Assembly: GCF_937616625.2 (NCBI RefSeq)
Contig: NC_065576.1
Location: 26,582,628 to 26,646,627, forward strand
Source of the DNA: Mercurialis annua
Taxonomy: Eukaryota; Streptophyta; Magnoliopsida; Malpighiales; Euphorbiaceae
Reading direction: 5' to 3'
Length of the DNA stretch: 64,000 nucleotides
Shown here one piece after another: positions 38,101-52,117 of this stretch (within the stretch, counting starts at the first letter, position 1; each line of letters starts with the position of its first letter). The notes beneath the pieces are model-generated. The model ran no database searches, was not told the origin of the DNA, and saw only the letters and a program-made list of their open reading frames with translations. The position numbers were made by a program, and so were the translations under genes.

Positions 38101-40738
38101 ACCATGCCTAGGTAATCGCAACGACGCATTAAAGAGAATTTAGACTAACTACATGGACTTTGCTAATCGGATTGACGTGTTGGAGAGACTTGTGAAATGA
38201 CATAAGCATGGTAATCTAAACGGCGCGTTAAAGAGACTTGAGACGCGCCATACTAATCTAGCGTCACTTTTTACGCACACTTTGCGTAGTATAACTTAAC
38301 CATGCTTAGGTAATTGTAACAACGCGTTAAAGAGAATTGTGATGCGACATACTAATCTAGCGACACTTTTCACGCACGCTTTGCTTAATACAACCTAATC
38401 ATGCTTAGGTAATCGGAACGACGCGTTAAAGACACTTGAGATGCGACATACTAATCTAGCGTCACTTTTCACACACACTTTGTGTAATATAACCTAAACA
38501 TGCTTAGGTAATCGGAACGAGGTGTTAGAGAGACTTGTGAAGCGACATACTAATCTAGCGTCATTATCACGCACTGTTTGCGTAATATAACCAAACCATG
38601 CATAGGTAATTGGAACGACACGTTAGAGACACTTGAGACGCGACATACTAATCTAGCGTCACTTTTCACGCACACTTTGCGTAATATAACCTAACCATGC
38701 TTCGGCAATCGAAAGATGCGTTAGAGAGACTTGTGATGCGACTTAAGCATGATAATCGAAACGATGCCTTAAAGAGACTGGAGACGCGACATACTAATCT
38801 ATAACATAACCATGCTTAGGTAATTGGAACACGCGTTAAAGAGTCTTGAGACGTGACATACTAATCTAGCGTCACTTTTCAAGCACACTTTGCATAATAT
38901 AACCTAACCATGCTTAGAAAATTAAAATGATGCGTTAAAGAGACTTGAGACGCGACATACTAATCTAACGTCACTTTTCACGCACACTCTGTGTAATCTA
39001 ACCTAACCATGCTTAGATAATCAGAACGACGCGTTAGAGACACTTGTGACGCAACATAAGCATGGTAATCGAAACGACGCGTTAAAGAGACTTGAAACAC
39101 GCCATAATAATCTAGTGTCACTTTTTACGCACTCTTTGCGTAATATAACCTAACCATGCTTAGGTAATCGGAACGACGCGTTAAAGAGACTTGAGACGCG
39201 ACATACTAATCTAGCGTAACTTTTCACGCACACTTTGCATAATGTAACCTAACCATCCTTAGGTAACCGAAACGACGCATTAAAGAGACTTGAGACGCGA
39301 CATACTAACATAGCGACAGTTTTCACGCACACATTGCATAATATAACCTAATCATGTGTATGTAATCGTAATGACGCGTTAAAGAGACTTGAGACGCGCA
39401 ATTCTAATCTAGCATCACTATTCACGCACACTTTGCGTAATATAAACTAACCATGTCTAGGTAATCGCAACGACGCATTAAAGAGAATTTAGACTAACTA
39501 CATGGACTTTGCTAATCGGATGGACTTGTTGGAGAGACTTGTAACATGACATAAGCATGGTAATCGAAACGACGCGTAAAAGAGACTTGAGACGCGCCAT
39601 ACTAATCTAGCGTCACTTTTTACGCACACTTTGCGTAGTATAACATAACCATGCTTAGGTAATCGTAACAACGCGTTAAAGAGAATTGTGATGCGACATA
39701 CTAATCTAGCGACACTTTTCACGCACGCTTTGCTTAATACAACCTAATCATGCTTAGGTAATCGGAACGACGCGTTAAAGACACTTGAGATGCGACATAC
39801 TAATCTAGCGTCACTTTTCACACACACTTTGTGTAATATAACCTAAACATGCTTAGGTAATCGGAACGAGGTGTTAGAGAGACTTGTGAAGCGACATACT
39901 AATCTAGCGTCATTATCACGCACTGTTTGCATAATATAACCAAACCATGCATAGGTAATTGGAACGACACGATAGAGACACTTGAGACGCGACATACTAA
40001 TCTAGCGTCACTTTTCACGCACACTTTGCGTAATATAACCTAACCATGCTTCGGCAATCGAAAGATGCGTTAGAGAGACTTGTGATGCGACTTAAGCATG
40101 ATAATCGAAACGACGCCTTAAAGAGACTTGAGACGCGACATACTAATCTATAACATAACCATGCTTAGGTAATTGGAACACGCGTTAAAGAGTCTTGAGA
40201 CGTGGCATACTAATCTAGCGTCACTTTTCAAGCACACTTTGCATAATATAACCTAACCATGCTTAGAAAATTATAGTGATGCGTTAAAGAGACTTGAGAC
40301 GCGACATACTAATCTAACGTCACTTTTCACGCACACTCTGTGTAATCTAACCTAACCATGCTTAGATAATCAGAACGACGCGTTAGAGACACTTGTGACG
40401 CAACATAAGCATGGTAATCGAAACAACGCGTTAAAGAGACTTGAAACACGCCATAATAATCTAGCGTCACTTTTTACGCACTCTTTGCGTAATATAACCT
40501 AACCATGCTTAGGTAATCGGAACGACGCGTTAAAGAGACTTGAGACGCGACATACTAATCTAGCGTAACTTTTCACGCACACTTTGCATAATGTAACCTA
40601 ACCATGCTTAGGTAATCGAAACGACGCATTAAAGAGACTTGAGACGCGACATACTAACATAGCGACAGTTTTCACGCACACATTGCATAATATAACCTAA
40701 TAATGTTTAGGTAATCGTAATGACGCGTTAAAGAGACT
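35160..40738 (-). repeat. 1349-bp HOR, four full copies plus a partial fifth
   Basis: The word ATCTAGCGTAAC occurs at 35162, 36511, 37860, 39209 and 40558, each exactly 1349 bp after the last. The word GACTAACTACATGG at 35445, 36794, 38143 and 39492 gives the same spacing. Copies look about 98-99 percent identical by eye. The unit is a deletion derivative of the 4.25-kb HOR: it keeps its variant order but jumps across about 1.6 kb near 35800. It also carries a short replacement scar near 35445. The block begins at 35160 with a join at TAATC inside a monomer, and the fifth copy departs after about 40738. Confidence 0.93.
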
Positions 40739-41070
40739 TAAGACGCGACATACTAACCTAGTGTCACTTTTCACGCACAATTTGTGTAGTATAACGTTCA
40801 AGGGGCTTGAGACGTGACATACTAATCAATTGTCACTTTTCACGCACATTTTGCGTAATATAACCTAAACATGCTTAGCTAATTGGAACGACGTGTTAGA
40901 GAGACTTGTAACGTGACATAAGCATGGTAATCGAAACGACGCGTTAAAGAGACTTGAGGCGTGCCATACTAATCTAGCATCATTGTTTACTCACAGTTAG
41001 CGTAATATAACCTAACCATGCTTAGGTAATCATAACAATGCGTTAAAGAGACTTGTGACGTGATAAGAAT

Positions 41071-44000
41071 CTAGCGATACTTTTAACGCGCACTAACATA
41101 ACAATGCTTAGGTATTGGAACGACGCGTTAAATAGACTTGAGATGCGATATACTAACCAATTGTCCCTTTTCACGCACACTTTGCATAGACGCGACATAC
41201 TAATCTATTGTCCCTTTTCACGCACACTTTGCATAGACGCAACGTACTAATATATTGTCACTCTTCACGCACACTTTGCGTAATATAACCTAACCATGCT
41301 TAGGTACTCGCAACGACGCGTTAAAGAGGCTTGAGTCGCAACATACTCATCTAGCATCACTTTTCACGCACACTTTGCGTAATATAACCTAACCATGCTT
41401 AGGTAATCGGAACGATGCGTTAAAGAGACTTGAAACGTGACATACATTTCTATTTTCACTTTTCACGCATACTTTGCGTAATATAACCTGACCATTCTTA
41501 GGTAATCAAAACGACACGTTAGAGACACTTGTGACGTGACATAAGCACGGTAATCAAAACGACGCATTAAAGAGACTTGAAACGCGCCATACTAATATAG
41601 CGTATCTTTTATGCACGCTTTGGGTAATATAACTTAACCATGTAATCGGAACGATGTGTTAAAGAGACTTGAGACGCGACATACTAATATAGCCGTCACT
41701 TTTCACGCACACTTTATGTAATACAATCTAACCATGATTAGGTAATCGGAACAACACATTAAAAAGAATTGAGACACGACTTACTAACCTAGCAACAGTT
41801 TTCACGCACACATTGCGTAATATAACCAAACAATGCTTAGGTAATCGGAACGACGCGTTAAAGAGACTTAAGACGCGACATACTAACCTAGCAACAGTTT
41901 TCACGCACACATTGCGTAATATAACATAACCATGCATAGGTAATCGGAACGACGCGATAAAGAGACTTGAGACACGACATTCTAATCTAGCATCACTATT
42001 CACGCACACTTTGCGTAATATAAAGTAACCATGACTAGGTAATCGCAACAACGCGTTAAAAAGAATTTAGACTAACTACATGGACTTTGCTAATCGGATT
42101 GACGTGTTGGAGAGACTTGTAACATGACATAAGTATGGTAATCGAAATGACGCGTTAAAGAGACTTGAGACGCGCCATACTAATCTAGCGTCATTTTTTA
42201 CGCACACTTTGCGTAGTATAACTTAACCATGCTTAGGTAATCGTAACAACGCGTTAAAGAGAATTGTGACGCGACATACTAATCTAGCGACACTTTTCAC
42301 GCACACTTTGCTTAATACAACCTAATCATGCTTAGGTAATCGGAACGACGCGTTAAAGAGACTTGAGATGCGACATACTAATGTAGAGTCACTTTTCACG
42401 CACACTTTGCGTAATATAACCTAACCATGCTTAGGTAATCGGAACGACGTGTTAATGAGACTTGAGTCGCGACATACTAATCTAGCATCACTTTCATGCA
42501 AACTTTGCGTAATATAACCTAACCATGCTCAGGTAATCAGAACACGTGTTAAAGAGACTTGAGACACGAAATACTAATCTAGCATCAATTTTTATGCACA
42601 CTTTGCATAAAATAACTTAGCTATTATTAGGTACTCGAAACGACGCGTTAAAGAGACTTAAGACGCGACATACTTATCTATTATCACTTTTCAGGCACAC
42701 TTTGCGAAATATAACCTAAGCATGCTTAGGTAATCGGAACGACGCGTTAATGAGACTTGAGACATGACATACTAATCTAGCGTCACTTTTTTCACGCACA
42801 ATTTGCATAAAATAACCTAACGATGCTTAGTTAATTGTAACGACGCGTTAAAGATACTGGAGACGCGATATACTAATCTATTGTCACTTTTCACGCACAC
42901 TTAGTGTAATATAACCTAACAATGCTTAGGTAATCGGAATGTTGTGTTTGAGAGACTTGCAACGTAACATAAACATGGTAATCGAAACGACGCGTTAAAT
43001 AGACTTGAGATGCGACATACTAATCTAGCGTCACTTTTTACTAATACTTCATGTAATATAACCTAACCATGCTTAGGTAATCGTAATAACGCGTTATAGA
43101 GACTTGTGACGCGACATACTAATCTAGCGTCACTTTTTACGCACACTTTGTGTAATATAACTTAACCATGCATAGGTAATCGTAACAACGCGTTAAAGAG
43201 ACTTGTGACACAACATACTAATCTAGCGACACTTTTAACGCGCATTTGGCATAACATAACATATCCATGTTTAGGTAATAGGAACGACGCGTTGAAGAGA
43301 CTTGAGGCGCGACATACCAATCTAGCGTCACCTTTCACGCAGCTTTGCATAATATAACCTAACCATGCTTAGATAATCAGAACAACGCGTTTGAGACACT
43401 TGTTAAGCGACATAAAGCATAGTAATCGAAACGACGCTTCAAAGAGACTTGAAACGCGACATACTAATCTAGCGTCACTTTTTACGCACACTGTGGTTAA
43501 TATAACCTTACCATACTTAAGTAATTGGAACGACGCAATAAAGAGACTTGAGACGCGACATACTAATCTACCGCCACTATTCACTCACTCTTTGAGTAAA
43601 TTAACCTAACCATTGTTAGGTAATCGGAATGACGCGTTAAAGAGACTTGAGACGCGACATACTAATCTATTTTCACTTTTCACGCATACTTTCCATAATA
43701 TAACCTAACCATGCTTAGGTAATGGGAACGATGCGTTAGATAGACTTGTGACGCGACATAAGCATGCTAATCGGTATGACGCGTTAAAGAGACTTGAGAC
43801 ACGACATACTAATCTATTGTGACTTTTCACGCACACTTTGCGTAATATAACCTAACCATACTTAGATAATCAAAACGACGCAGTAAAGAGACTTGCTACG
43901 CGTTATACTAATCCAGCGTTAGTTTTCACGCACACTCTGCGTAATATAGCCTAACCATGCTCAGGTAATCGGAACGACGCGTTAGAGAGACTTGCGACGC

Positions 44001-45270
44001 AATATACTCATCTAGCGTCAGTTTTCACGCACACTTAGCGTAATATAACCTAACCATGTGGTAATCGGAACGAGGTGTAAGAGAGACTTGTGAAGCGACA
44101 TACTAATCTAGCGTCATTATCACGCACTGTTTGCGTAATATAACCAAACCATGCATAGGTAATTGGAACGACACGTTAGAGACACTTGAGACGCGACATA
44201 CTAATCTAGCGTCACTTTTCACGAACACTTTGCGTAATATAACCTAACCATGCTTCGGCAATCGAACGATGCGTTAGAGAGACTTGTGATGCGACTTAAG
44301 CATGACAATCGAAACGACGCCTTAAAGAGACTTGAGACGAGACATACTAATCTATAACATAACCATGCTTAGGTAATCGGAACACGCGTTAAAGAGTCTT
44401 GAGACGTGACATACTAATCGAGCGTCACTTTTCAAGCACAGTTTGCATAATATAACCTAACCATGCTTAGAAAATTATAACGATGCGTTAAAGAGACTTG
44501 AGAAGCGACATATTAATCTAACGTCACTTTTCACGGACACTCTGTGTAATCTAACCTTACCATGCTTAGATAATCAGAAAGACACGTTAGAGACACTTGT
44601 GACGCGACATAAGCATGGTAATCGAAACGACGCGTTAAAGACTTGAAACACGCCATAATAATCTAGCGTCACTTTTTACGCACTCTTTGCGTAATATAAC
44701 CTAACCATGCTTAGGTAATCGGAACGACGCGTTATAGAGACTTGAAACGCGACATACTAATCTAGCGTAACTTTTCACGCACACTTTGCATAATGTAACC
44801 TAACCATGGTTAGGTAATCGAAACGACGCGTTAAAGAGACTTGAGACGCGACATACTAACCTAGCGACAGTTTTCACGCACACATTGCATAATATAACCT
44901 AATCATGTGTAGGTAATCGTAACGACGCGTTAAAGAGACTTAAGACACGACATACAAACCTAGCGTCACTTTTCACGCACAATTTGTGTAGTATAACGTT
45001 AAAGAGACTTGAGACGTGACATACTAATCAATTGTCACTTTTCACGCACATTTTGCGTAATATAACCTAAACATGGTTAGGTAATTGGAACGGCGTGTTG
45101 GAGAGCCTTGTAATGTGATAAGCATGGTAATCAAAACGACGCGCTAAATAGACTTGAGACGTGCCATACTAATCTAGCGTCATTGTTTACGCATACTTAG
45201 CGTAATATAACCTAACCATGCTTAGGTAATCGTAACAATGCGTTAAAGAGACTTGTGACGTAATAAGAAT
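41071..45270 (-). repeat. HOR copy 4, 4.2 kb, with replacement scar
   Basis: Full-order copy. It is about 48 bp shorter than copies 2 and 5 because it carries the scar CTAACTACATGG at 42070 seen in the 1349-bp units. The first two copies and copy 5 have the uninterrupted monomer at the equivalent places (18517, 22020, 46262). Confidence 0.82.
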
Positions 45271-48200
45271 CTAGCGATACTTTTAACGCGCACTAACATA
45301 ACAATGCTTAGTTAATCGGAACAACGCGTTAAATAGACTTGAGATGCGATATACTAACCGATTGTCCCTTTTCACGCACACTTTGCGTAGACGCGACATA
45401 CTAATCTATTGTCACTTTTCACGCACACTTTTCGTAGACGCGACGTACTAATCTATTGTCACTCTTCACGCACACTTTTCATAATATAACCTAACCATGC
45501 TTAGGTACTCGCAACGACGCATTAAAGAGGCTTGAGTCGCAACATACTAATCTAGCGTCACTTTTCACGCACACTTTGCGTAATATAACCTAACCATGCT
45601 TAGGTAATCGGAACGATGCGTTAAAGAGACTTGAGACGCGACATACATTTCTATTGTCACTTTTCACGGACACTTTGCGTAATATAATCTAACCATGCTT
45701 AGGTAATCAAAACGACGCGTTAGAAACACTTGTGACGTGACACAAGCACAGCAATCAAAACGACGCATTAAAGAGACTTCAAACACGCCATACTAATCTC
45801 GCGTCACTTTTACGCACGCTTTGGGTAATATAACTTAACCATGTAATCGGAACGATGTGTTAAAGAGACTTGAGACGCGACATACTAATATAGCCGTCAC
45901 TTTTCACGCACACTTTGTGTAATACAATCTAACCATGATTAGGTAATCGGAACAACACTTTAAAGAGACTTGAGGCACGACTTACTAACCTAGCAACAGT
46001 TTTCACGCACACATTGCGTAATATAACCAAACAATGCTTAGGTAATCGGAACGACGCGCTACAGAGACTTAAGACGCAACATACTGACCTAGCAGCAGTT
46101 TTCACGCACACATTGCGTAATTTAACCTAACCATGCATACGTATTCGGAACGACGCGTTAAAGAGACTTGAGACACGACATTCTAATCTAGCATCACTAT
46201 TCACGCACACTTTGCGTAATATAACCTAACCATGCCTAGGCTATCACAACGACGCGTCAAAGAGAATTTAGACGCGACATACTAATCTAGCAACACTTTT
46301 CACGCACAGTTTGCGTAATATAACATAACCATACTTTGCTAATGGGATTGACGTGTTGGGGAGACTTGTAAGATGACATAAGCATGGTAATCGAAACGAC
46401 GCATTAAAGAGACTTGAGACGCGCCATACTAATCTAGCGTCACTTTTTACGCACACTTTGCGTAGTATAACTTAACCATGCTTAGGTAATCGTAACAACG
46501 CGTTAAAGAGAATTGTGACGCGACATACTAATCTAGCGACAGTTTTCACGCACACTTTGCTTAATACAACCTAATCATGCTTAGGTAATCGGAACGACGC
46601 GTTAAAGAGACTTGAGATGCGACATAGTAATGTAGCCTCACTTTTCACGCACACTTTGCATAATATAACCTAACCATGCTTAGGTAATCGGAACGACGCG
46701 TTAATGAGAATTGAGTCGCGTCATACTAATCTAGCATCACTTTCATGCAAACTTTGCGTAATATAACCTAACCATGCCCAGATAATCGGACTACGCGTTA
46801 AAGAGACTTGAGACACGACATACTAATCTAACATCACTTTTTATGCACACTTTGCATAAAATAACTTAACCATTCTTAGGTACTCGGAACGACGCGTTAA
46901 AGAGACTTAAGACGCGACATACTTATCTATTATCACTTTTCAGGCACACTTTGCGAAATATAACCTAACCATGCTTAGGTAATCGGAACGACGCGTTAAT
47001 GAGACTTGAGACACGACATACTAATCTAGCGTCACTTTTCACGCACAATTTGCATAAAATAACCTAACGATGCTTAGTTAATTGTAACGACGCGTTAAAG
47101 ATACTAGAGACGTGACATACTAATCTATTGTCACTTTTCACGCACACTTTGCATAATATAACCTAACAATGCTTAGGTAATCGGAATGTCGTGTTTGAGA
47201 GACTTCCAAGGTAACATAAGCATGGCAATTGAAACGACGCGTTAAAGAGACTTGAGATGCGACATACTAATCTAGCCTCACTTTTTACTGATACTTTGCG
47301 TAATATAACCTAACCATGCTTAGGTAATCGTAATAACGCGTTAGAGACACTTGTGACGTGACATACTAATCTAGCGTCACTTTTTACGCACACTTTGCGT
47401 AATATAGCTTAACCATGCATAGGAAATCGTAACAACGCGTTAAAGAGACTTGTGACGCGACATACTAATCTAGCGACACATTTAACGCGCATTTGGTATA
47501 ACATAACATATCCATGTTTAGGTAATCGGAACGACGCGTTGAAGAGACTTGAGGCACGACATACCAAAATAGCGTCACCTTTCACGCACGCTTTGCATAA
47601 TATAACCTAACCATGCTTAGATAATCAGAACAACGCGTTAGAGACACTTGTTAAGCGACATAAAGCATAGTAATCAAAGCGACGCTTTAAAGAGACTTGA
47701 AACGCGCCATACTAATCTAGCGTCACTTTTTACGCACACTTTGGTAATTATAACCTTACCATACTTAAGTAATTGGAACGACGCAATAAAGAGACATGAG
47801 ACGCGACATACTAATCTACAGCCACTATTCACTCACTCTTTGAGTAAAATAACCTAACCATTGTTAGGTAATCTGAACGACGCGTTAAAGAGACTTGAGA
47901 CGCGACATACTAATCTATTTTCACTTTTCACGCACACTTTCCATAATATAACCTAACCATGCTTAGGTAATGGGAACGATGCGTTAGATAGACTTCTGAC
48001 GCGACATAAGCATGCTAATCGATATGACGCGTTAATGAGACTTGAGACACGACATACTAATCTATTATGACTTTTCATGCACACTTTGCGTAATATATCC
48101 TAACCATATTAAGATAATCAGAACGACGCATTAAAGAGACTTGATACGCGTTATACTAATCTAGCGTCAGTTTTCACGCACACTCTGCGTAATATAGCCT

Positions 48201-48605
48201 AACCATGCTCAGGTAATCGGAGCGACGCGTTAGAGAGACTTGCGACGCAACATACTAATCTAGCGTCAGTTTTCACGCATACTTAGCGTAATATAACCTA
48301 AACATGCTTAGGTAATCGGAACGAGGCGTTAGAGAGACTTGTGACGCGACATACTAATCTAGCGTCATTATCACGCATTGTTTGCATAATATAACCAAAC
48401 CATGCATAGGTAATTGGAACGACACGTTAGAGACACTTGAGACGCGACATACTAATCTAGCGTCACTTTTCACGCACACTTTGCGTAATATAACCTAACC
48501 ATGCTTCGGAAATCGAACGATGAGTTAGAGAGACTTGTGATGCAACTTAAGCATGATAATCGAAACGACGCCTTAAGGAGACTTGAGACGCGACATACTA
48601 ATCTA
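45271..48605 (-). repeat. HOR copy 5, incomplete at its far end
   Basis: It follows copy 4 in order up to the monomers containing GCTTCGGAAATCG (48498) and CCTTAAGGAGACTTGAGACG, then diverges near 48605 into unrelated monomer order. This marks the edge of the homogenised domain. Confidence 0.78.
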
Positions 48606-51600
48606 TTGTCACTTACGCGCACACTTTGCATAATATAATCTAACCATGCTTAGGAACGACGCATTAACGCGACATACTAATCTAGCGTTACTTTTCACAC
48701 ACACTTTGTGTAATATAATCTAACCATGCTTAGGTAATCGGAAGGAGGCGTTAAAGAGACTTTATAAGTGACGTACTAATATATCGTCATTATTCACGCA
48801 CATTTGCGTAATATAGCCTAACCATGCTTAGGTAATCGGAACACGCGTTAAAGAGACTTGAGACGCGACATACTAATCTATTGTCACTTTTTACGCACAC
48901 TTTGCGTAATATAACCTAACCATGGTTAGGTAATCGGAACGACCCATTAAAAAGACTTGAGACGCGCCATACTAATCTAACGTCACTTATCATGCACACT
49001 TTGCGTAATACAACCTAACCATGCTTAGGTAATCAGAACGACGCATTAAAGAGACTTGAGACGCGACATATTAATCTAGCGTCACTTTTCATGCACACTT
49101 TTCTTAACATAATTTAGCGTCACGTTCACGCACACTTTGCGTAATAAAACCTAACCATGCTTAGATAATCGGAACGACGCGTTAAAGAGATTTCTGACGC
49201 GACATACTAATTTGGCATCACTATTCAGGCACACTTTGCGTAATATAGCCTACCCATGCTTAGGTAATCGGAACGACGCGTTAAATAGACTTGATATGGG
49301 ACAAACCAATGTATTGTTACTTTTCACGCACACTTTCCGTAAAGTAACGTAAGCATCCTTAGGTAATCAGTACAACGTGTTAAAGAGAATTGAGACGCGA
49401 CATACTAACCAATCGTCACTTTGCACGCACACTTTGCGTAATATAACCTAACCATGCTTAGGTAATCGGAATGACGAGTTAAATAGAAGTGTGATAAGAA
49501 CAACGCGTTAAAGAGAATTGAGACGCGACATACTAATCTAGCGTCACTTTACACGCACACTTTTCGTACTATAACCTAACCATGAACGACACGTTAAATA
49601 GACGTGTGACGTGAAATACTAATTTATTGTTAGTTTTCACGCACAGTTTGCACAATATAACCTAACCATGCTTAGGTAATCTGAACGACGCGTTCGAGAG
49701 ACTTGTGACGCGACATAAGCATGGTAATCGAAACAACACGTTAAAGAGACTTGAGATGCGACATACCATTCTAGCGTCACTTTTCATGCACACGTTGTGT
49801 AATATAACCTAACCATGCTTAGGTAATCGGAACGACGCGTTAAAGAGCCTTGAGATGCGACATACTATTCTAGCGTCACTTTTCACGCACACGTTGCGTA
49901 ATATAACCTAACCATGATTATGTAATCGGAACGACGCGTTAAAGAGCCTTGAGATGCGACATACTATTCTAGCCTCACTTTTCACGCACACGTTGCGTAA
50001 TATAACCTAACCTTGCTTACGTAATCGAAACGACGCGTTAGAGAGCCTTGAGACTCGACATACTATTCTAGCGTCACTTTTTACGCACACTTTGTGTAAT
50101 ATATCCTAACCTTGCTTAGGAAATCAGAACGACGCGTTACAGAGACTTTACACGCGACATACTAATCTAGCATCACTTTTCACGCACACTTTGCGCAATA
50201 TAACCTAACCATGCTTAGGAAATCGGAATGACGCGTTAGAGAGACTTGAGATACGATATACTAATCTAGCGTCACTTTTCACGCACACTTTGCGTAATAT
50301 AACCTAACCATGCTTAGGTAATCGTAACGACGCGTTAAAGAAACTTGTGACGCGAGATAAGAATTGTAATCGAAATGACGCGTTAAAGAGACTTGACACG
50401 CGACATACTAATCTAGCGTCACTTTTCACAAACACTAAGTGTAAAATAACCTAACCATGCTTAGGTACTCGGAACGACGCGTTAAAGAGACCTGAGACGC
50501 AACATACTAATCTAGGGTCACTTTTCACGCACACTATGCATAATATAACCTAACCATGCTTAGGTAATCGGAAGGACGCGCTAAATAGACGTGAGACGCG
50601 ACATACTATTCTATTGTAATTTTTAACGCACACATTGCATAATATATCCAAACCATGCTTAGGTAATCGAAACATCACGTCAGAGAGACTTCTGACGCAA
50701 CATAAGCATGGTAATTGGAACGATGCGTTAAAGTGACTTGAGACGCGCCATACTAATCTAGCGATACTTTTCACACACACTTTGCGTAATATAATCTAAC
50801 CATGCTTAGTTAATCGGAAAAACGCGTTAAAGAGAATTGAGACGCGAAATACTAATCTAGCGTCACTTTTCAAGCAAACTTTGCGTAATATAACTTAACC
50901 ATGTTTAGGTAATCGCAACACCGCGTTAAATCGAATTGAAACGCGACATACTAATCTATTGTTACTTTTCACGCCCACTTTGCATAATATAACCTAACCA
51001 TGCTTAGGAAATCGGAACAACGCGTCAGAGAGACTTGTGATGCAAAATAAGCATGGTAATCGAAACGACGCGATGAAGAGACTTGAGACACGACATACTA
51101 ATTTAGCGTCACTTTTCACGCACACGTTGCGTAATATAACCTAATCATGCTTAGGTAATCGGAACGACACGTTAAAGAGACTTCAGACTCGACATAGTAA
51201 TCTGGCGTCACTTTTCACGCACACCTTGCGTATTATAACCTAACCATGCTTAGGTAGCAGAACGACCCATTAAAGAGACTTTAGAAGCGACATACTAATC
51301 GAGCGTCACTTATCACGCACACTTTGTGTAATATAACTTAACCATGCTTAGTTAATTGGAACGACGTGTTAAAGAGATTTGAGACGCGACATACTAATCT
51401 AGCGTCACTTTTCAAGCACTCTTTGCGTAATATAACCTAACCATGCTTAGATAATCGGAACGACGCGTTAAAGAAAATTGAGACGCGACATATTAATCTA
51501 GCGTAACTTTTCACGCACACTTGGTGTAATATAACCTAACCATGCTTAGGTAATCGGAACGACGCGTTAAATAGACTTCAGACTCGACATACTAATATAT

Positions 51601-51762
51601 TGTTACTTTTCACGCACACTTTGCGCAAAGTAACCTAACCATCCTTAGGTAATCGGTACATCGCGTTAAAGAGAATTGAGACGTGACATACTAATCTACT
51701 GTCACTTTCCACGCACACTTTGCGTAATATAACCTAACCATGCTTAGGTAATCGAAACGATG

Positions 51763-52117
51763 GGATATTAAACTCCCAGAGTCACTTAGTTATTCCAATA
51801 TTACAGAAAGGGTACTAAATTTTAAATCGTTAAAACATAATCATTAAGTTATCGAATTATTTCTCAGGGAAGTCACCGTGTCAAATTACAAAACGGGTAC
51901 TGAGTATACCATTTTGTTAAAAAATAATACTGAATTATACACCTTTTTGTAAATATCGCATGCCACGTAGGATCAAACGCAAAAGGTTTGGTGCGTTTTG
52001 CCTCGAGTGACATCCCGTGAAATAATTTGATAAGTTAGTGACCATATTTTTAACAATTTGAAACTTAGTACCCTTTCTATAATATTGGAATAACTCAGTG
52101 ACCTAGGAAGTTTAATA
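51763..52117. mobile_element. MITE with about 52-bp terminal inverted repeats
   Basis: A 355-bp non-satellite insert. The left end from 51766 (TATTAAACTCCC, AGTTATTCCAATATTA, AGAAAGGGTACTAA) is repeated in inverse at the right end, which finishes GTTTAATA at 52117. The arms are about 52 bp with a few mismatches. GATG is found just outside both ends (51759-51762 and 52118-52121); if it is the target duplication, the first bases are GGA at 51763. Superfamily unresolved; long TIRs would suit a Mutator-like MITE, but no 9-bp duplication is visible. No coding capacity. Confidence 0.82.

Larger units (their letters stand above)
16690..48605 (-). repeat. higher-order repeat domain of the satellite (unit about 4.25 kb and derivatives)
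   Basis: Private words recur in the same order. CTAGCGATAC (in the monomer followed by TTTTAACGCGCACTA) is at 17521, 21020, 34297, 41071 and 45271. CGGAATG, in a monomer with TGTTTGAGA, is at 19432, 22930, 42935 and 47182. CTACCGCCAC or its variant is at 20067, 23564, 43568 and 47817. Spacings are about 3498, 4249 (after removing the 9028 bp added by the copia insertion), 6774 and 4200-4249. So the ordinary unit is about 43 monomers. The first copy is a deletion form lacking about 750 bp near 20487. The third copy is expanded by the 1349-bp block. Similarity to the shared order fades before about 16690 and after about 48605. Confidence 0.88.
34025..51762 (-). repeat. 99-bp tandem satellite, reverse orientation, block 5
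   Basis: The satellite continues in phase after the copia element. It holds the third, fourth and fifth HOR copies (anchors 34297, 41071, 45271), the 1349-bp block, and after about 48605 a stretch of diverged monomers without a visible higher order. Short units of 47 bp lie at about 34415-34500, 41183-41270 and 45386-45470. Three monomers in a row near 49770-50060 share ATACTATTCTAGC and CACACGTTGCG, a small local amplification. No gene or RNA gene seen. Confidence 0.93.

Noticed and set aside
41728..42051. Open frames of 60-107 residues throughout the satellite, with a repeated motif such as RLVCRVSSLFNASFRLPKHG
   Set aside because: The monomer is 99 bp, exactly 33 codons, so one frame stays open over several monomers. 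The frames start and stop at random mutations, show no conserved ends and occur equally in old and new monomers. They are repeat translations, not genes.
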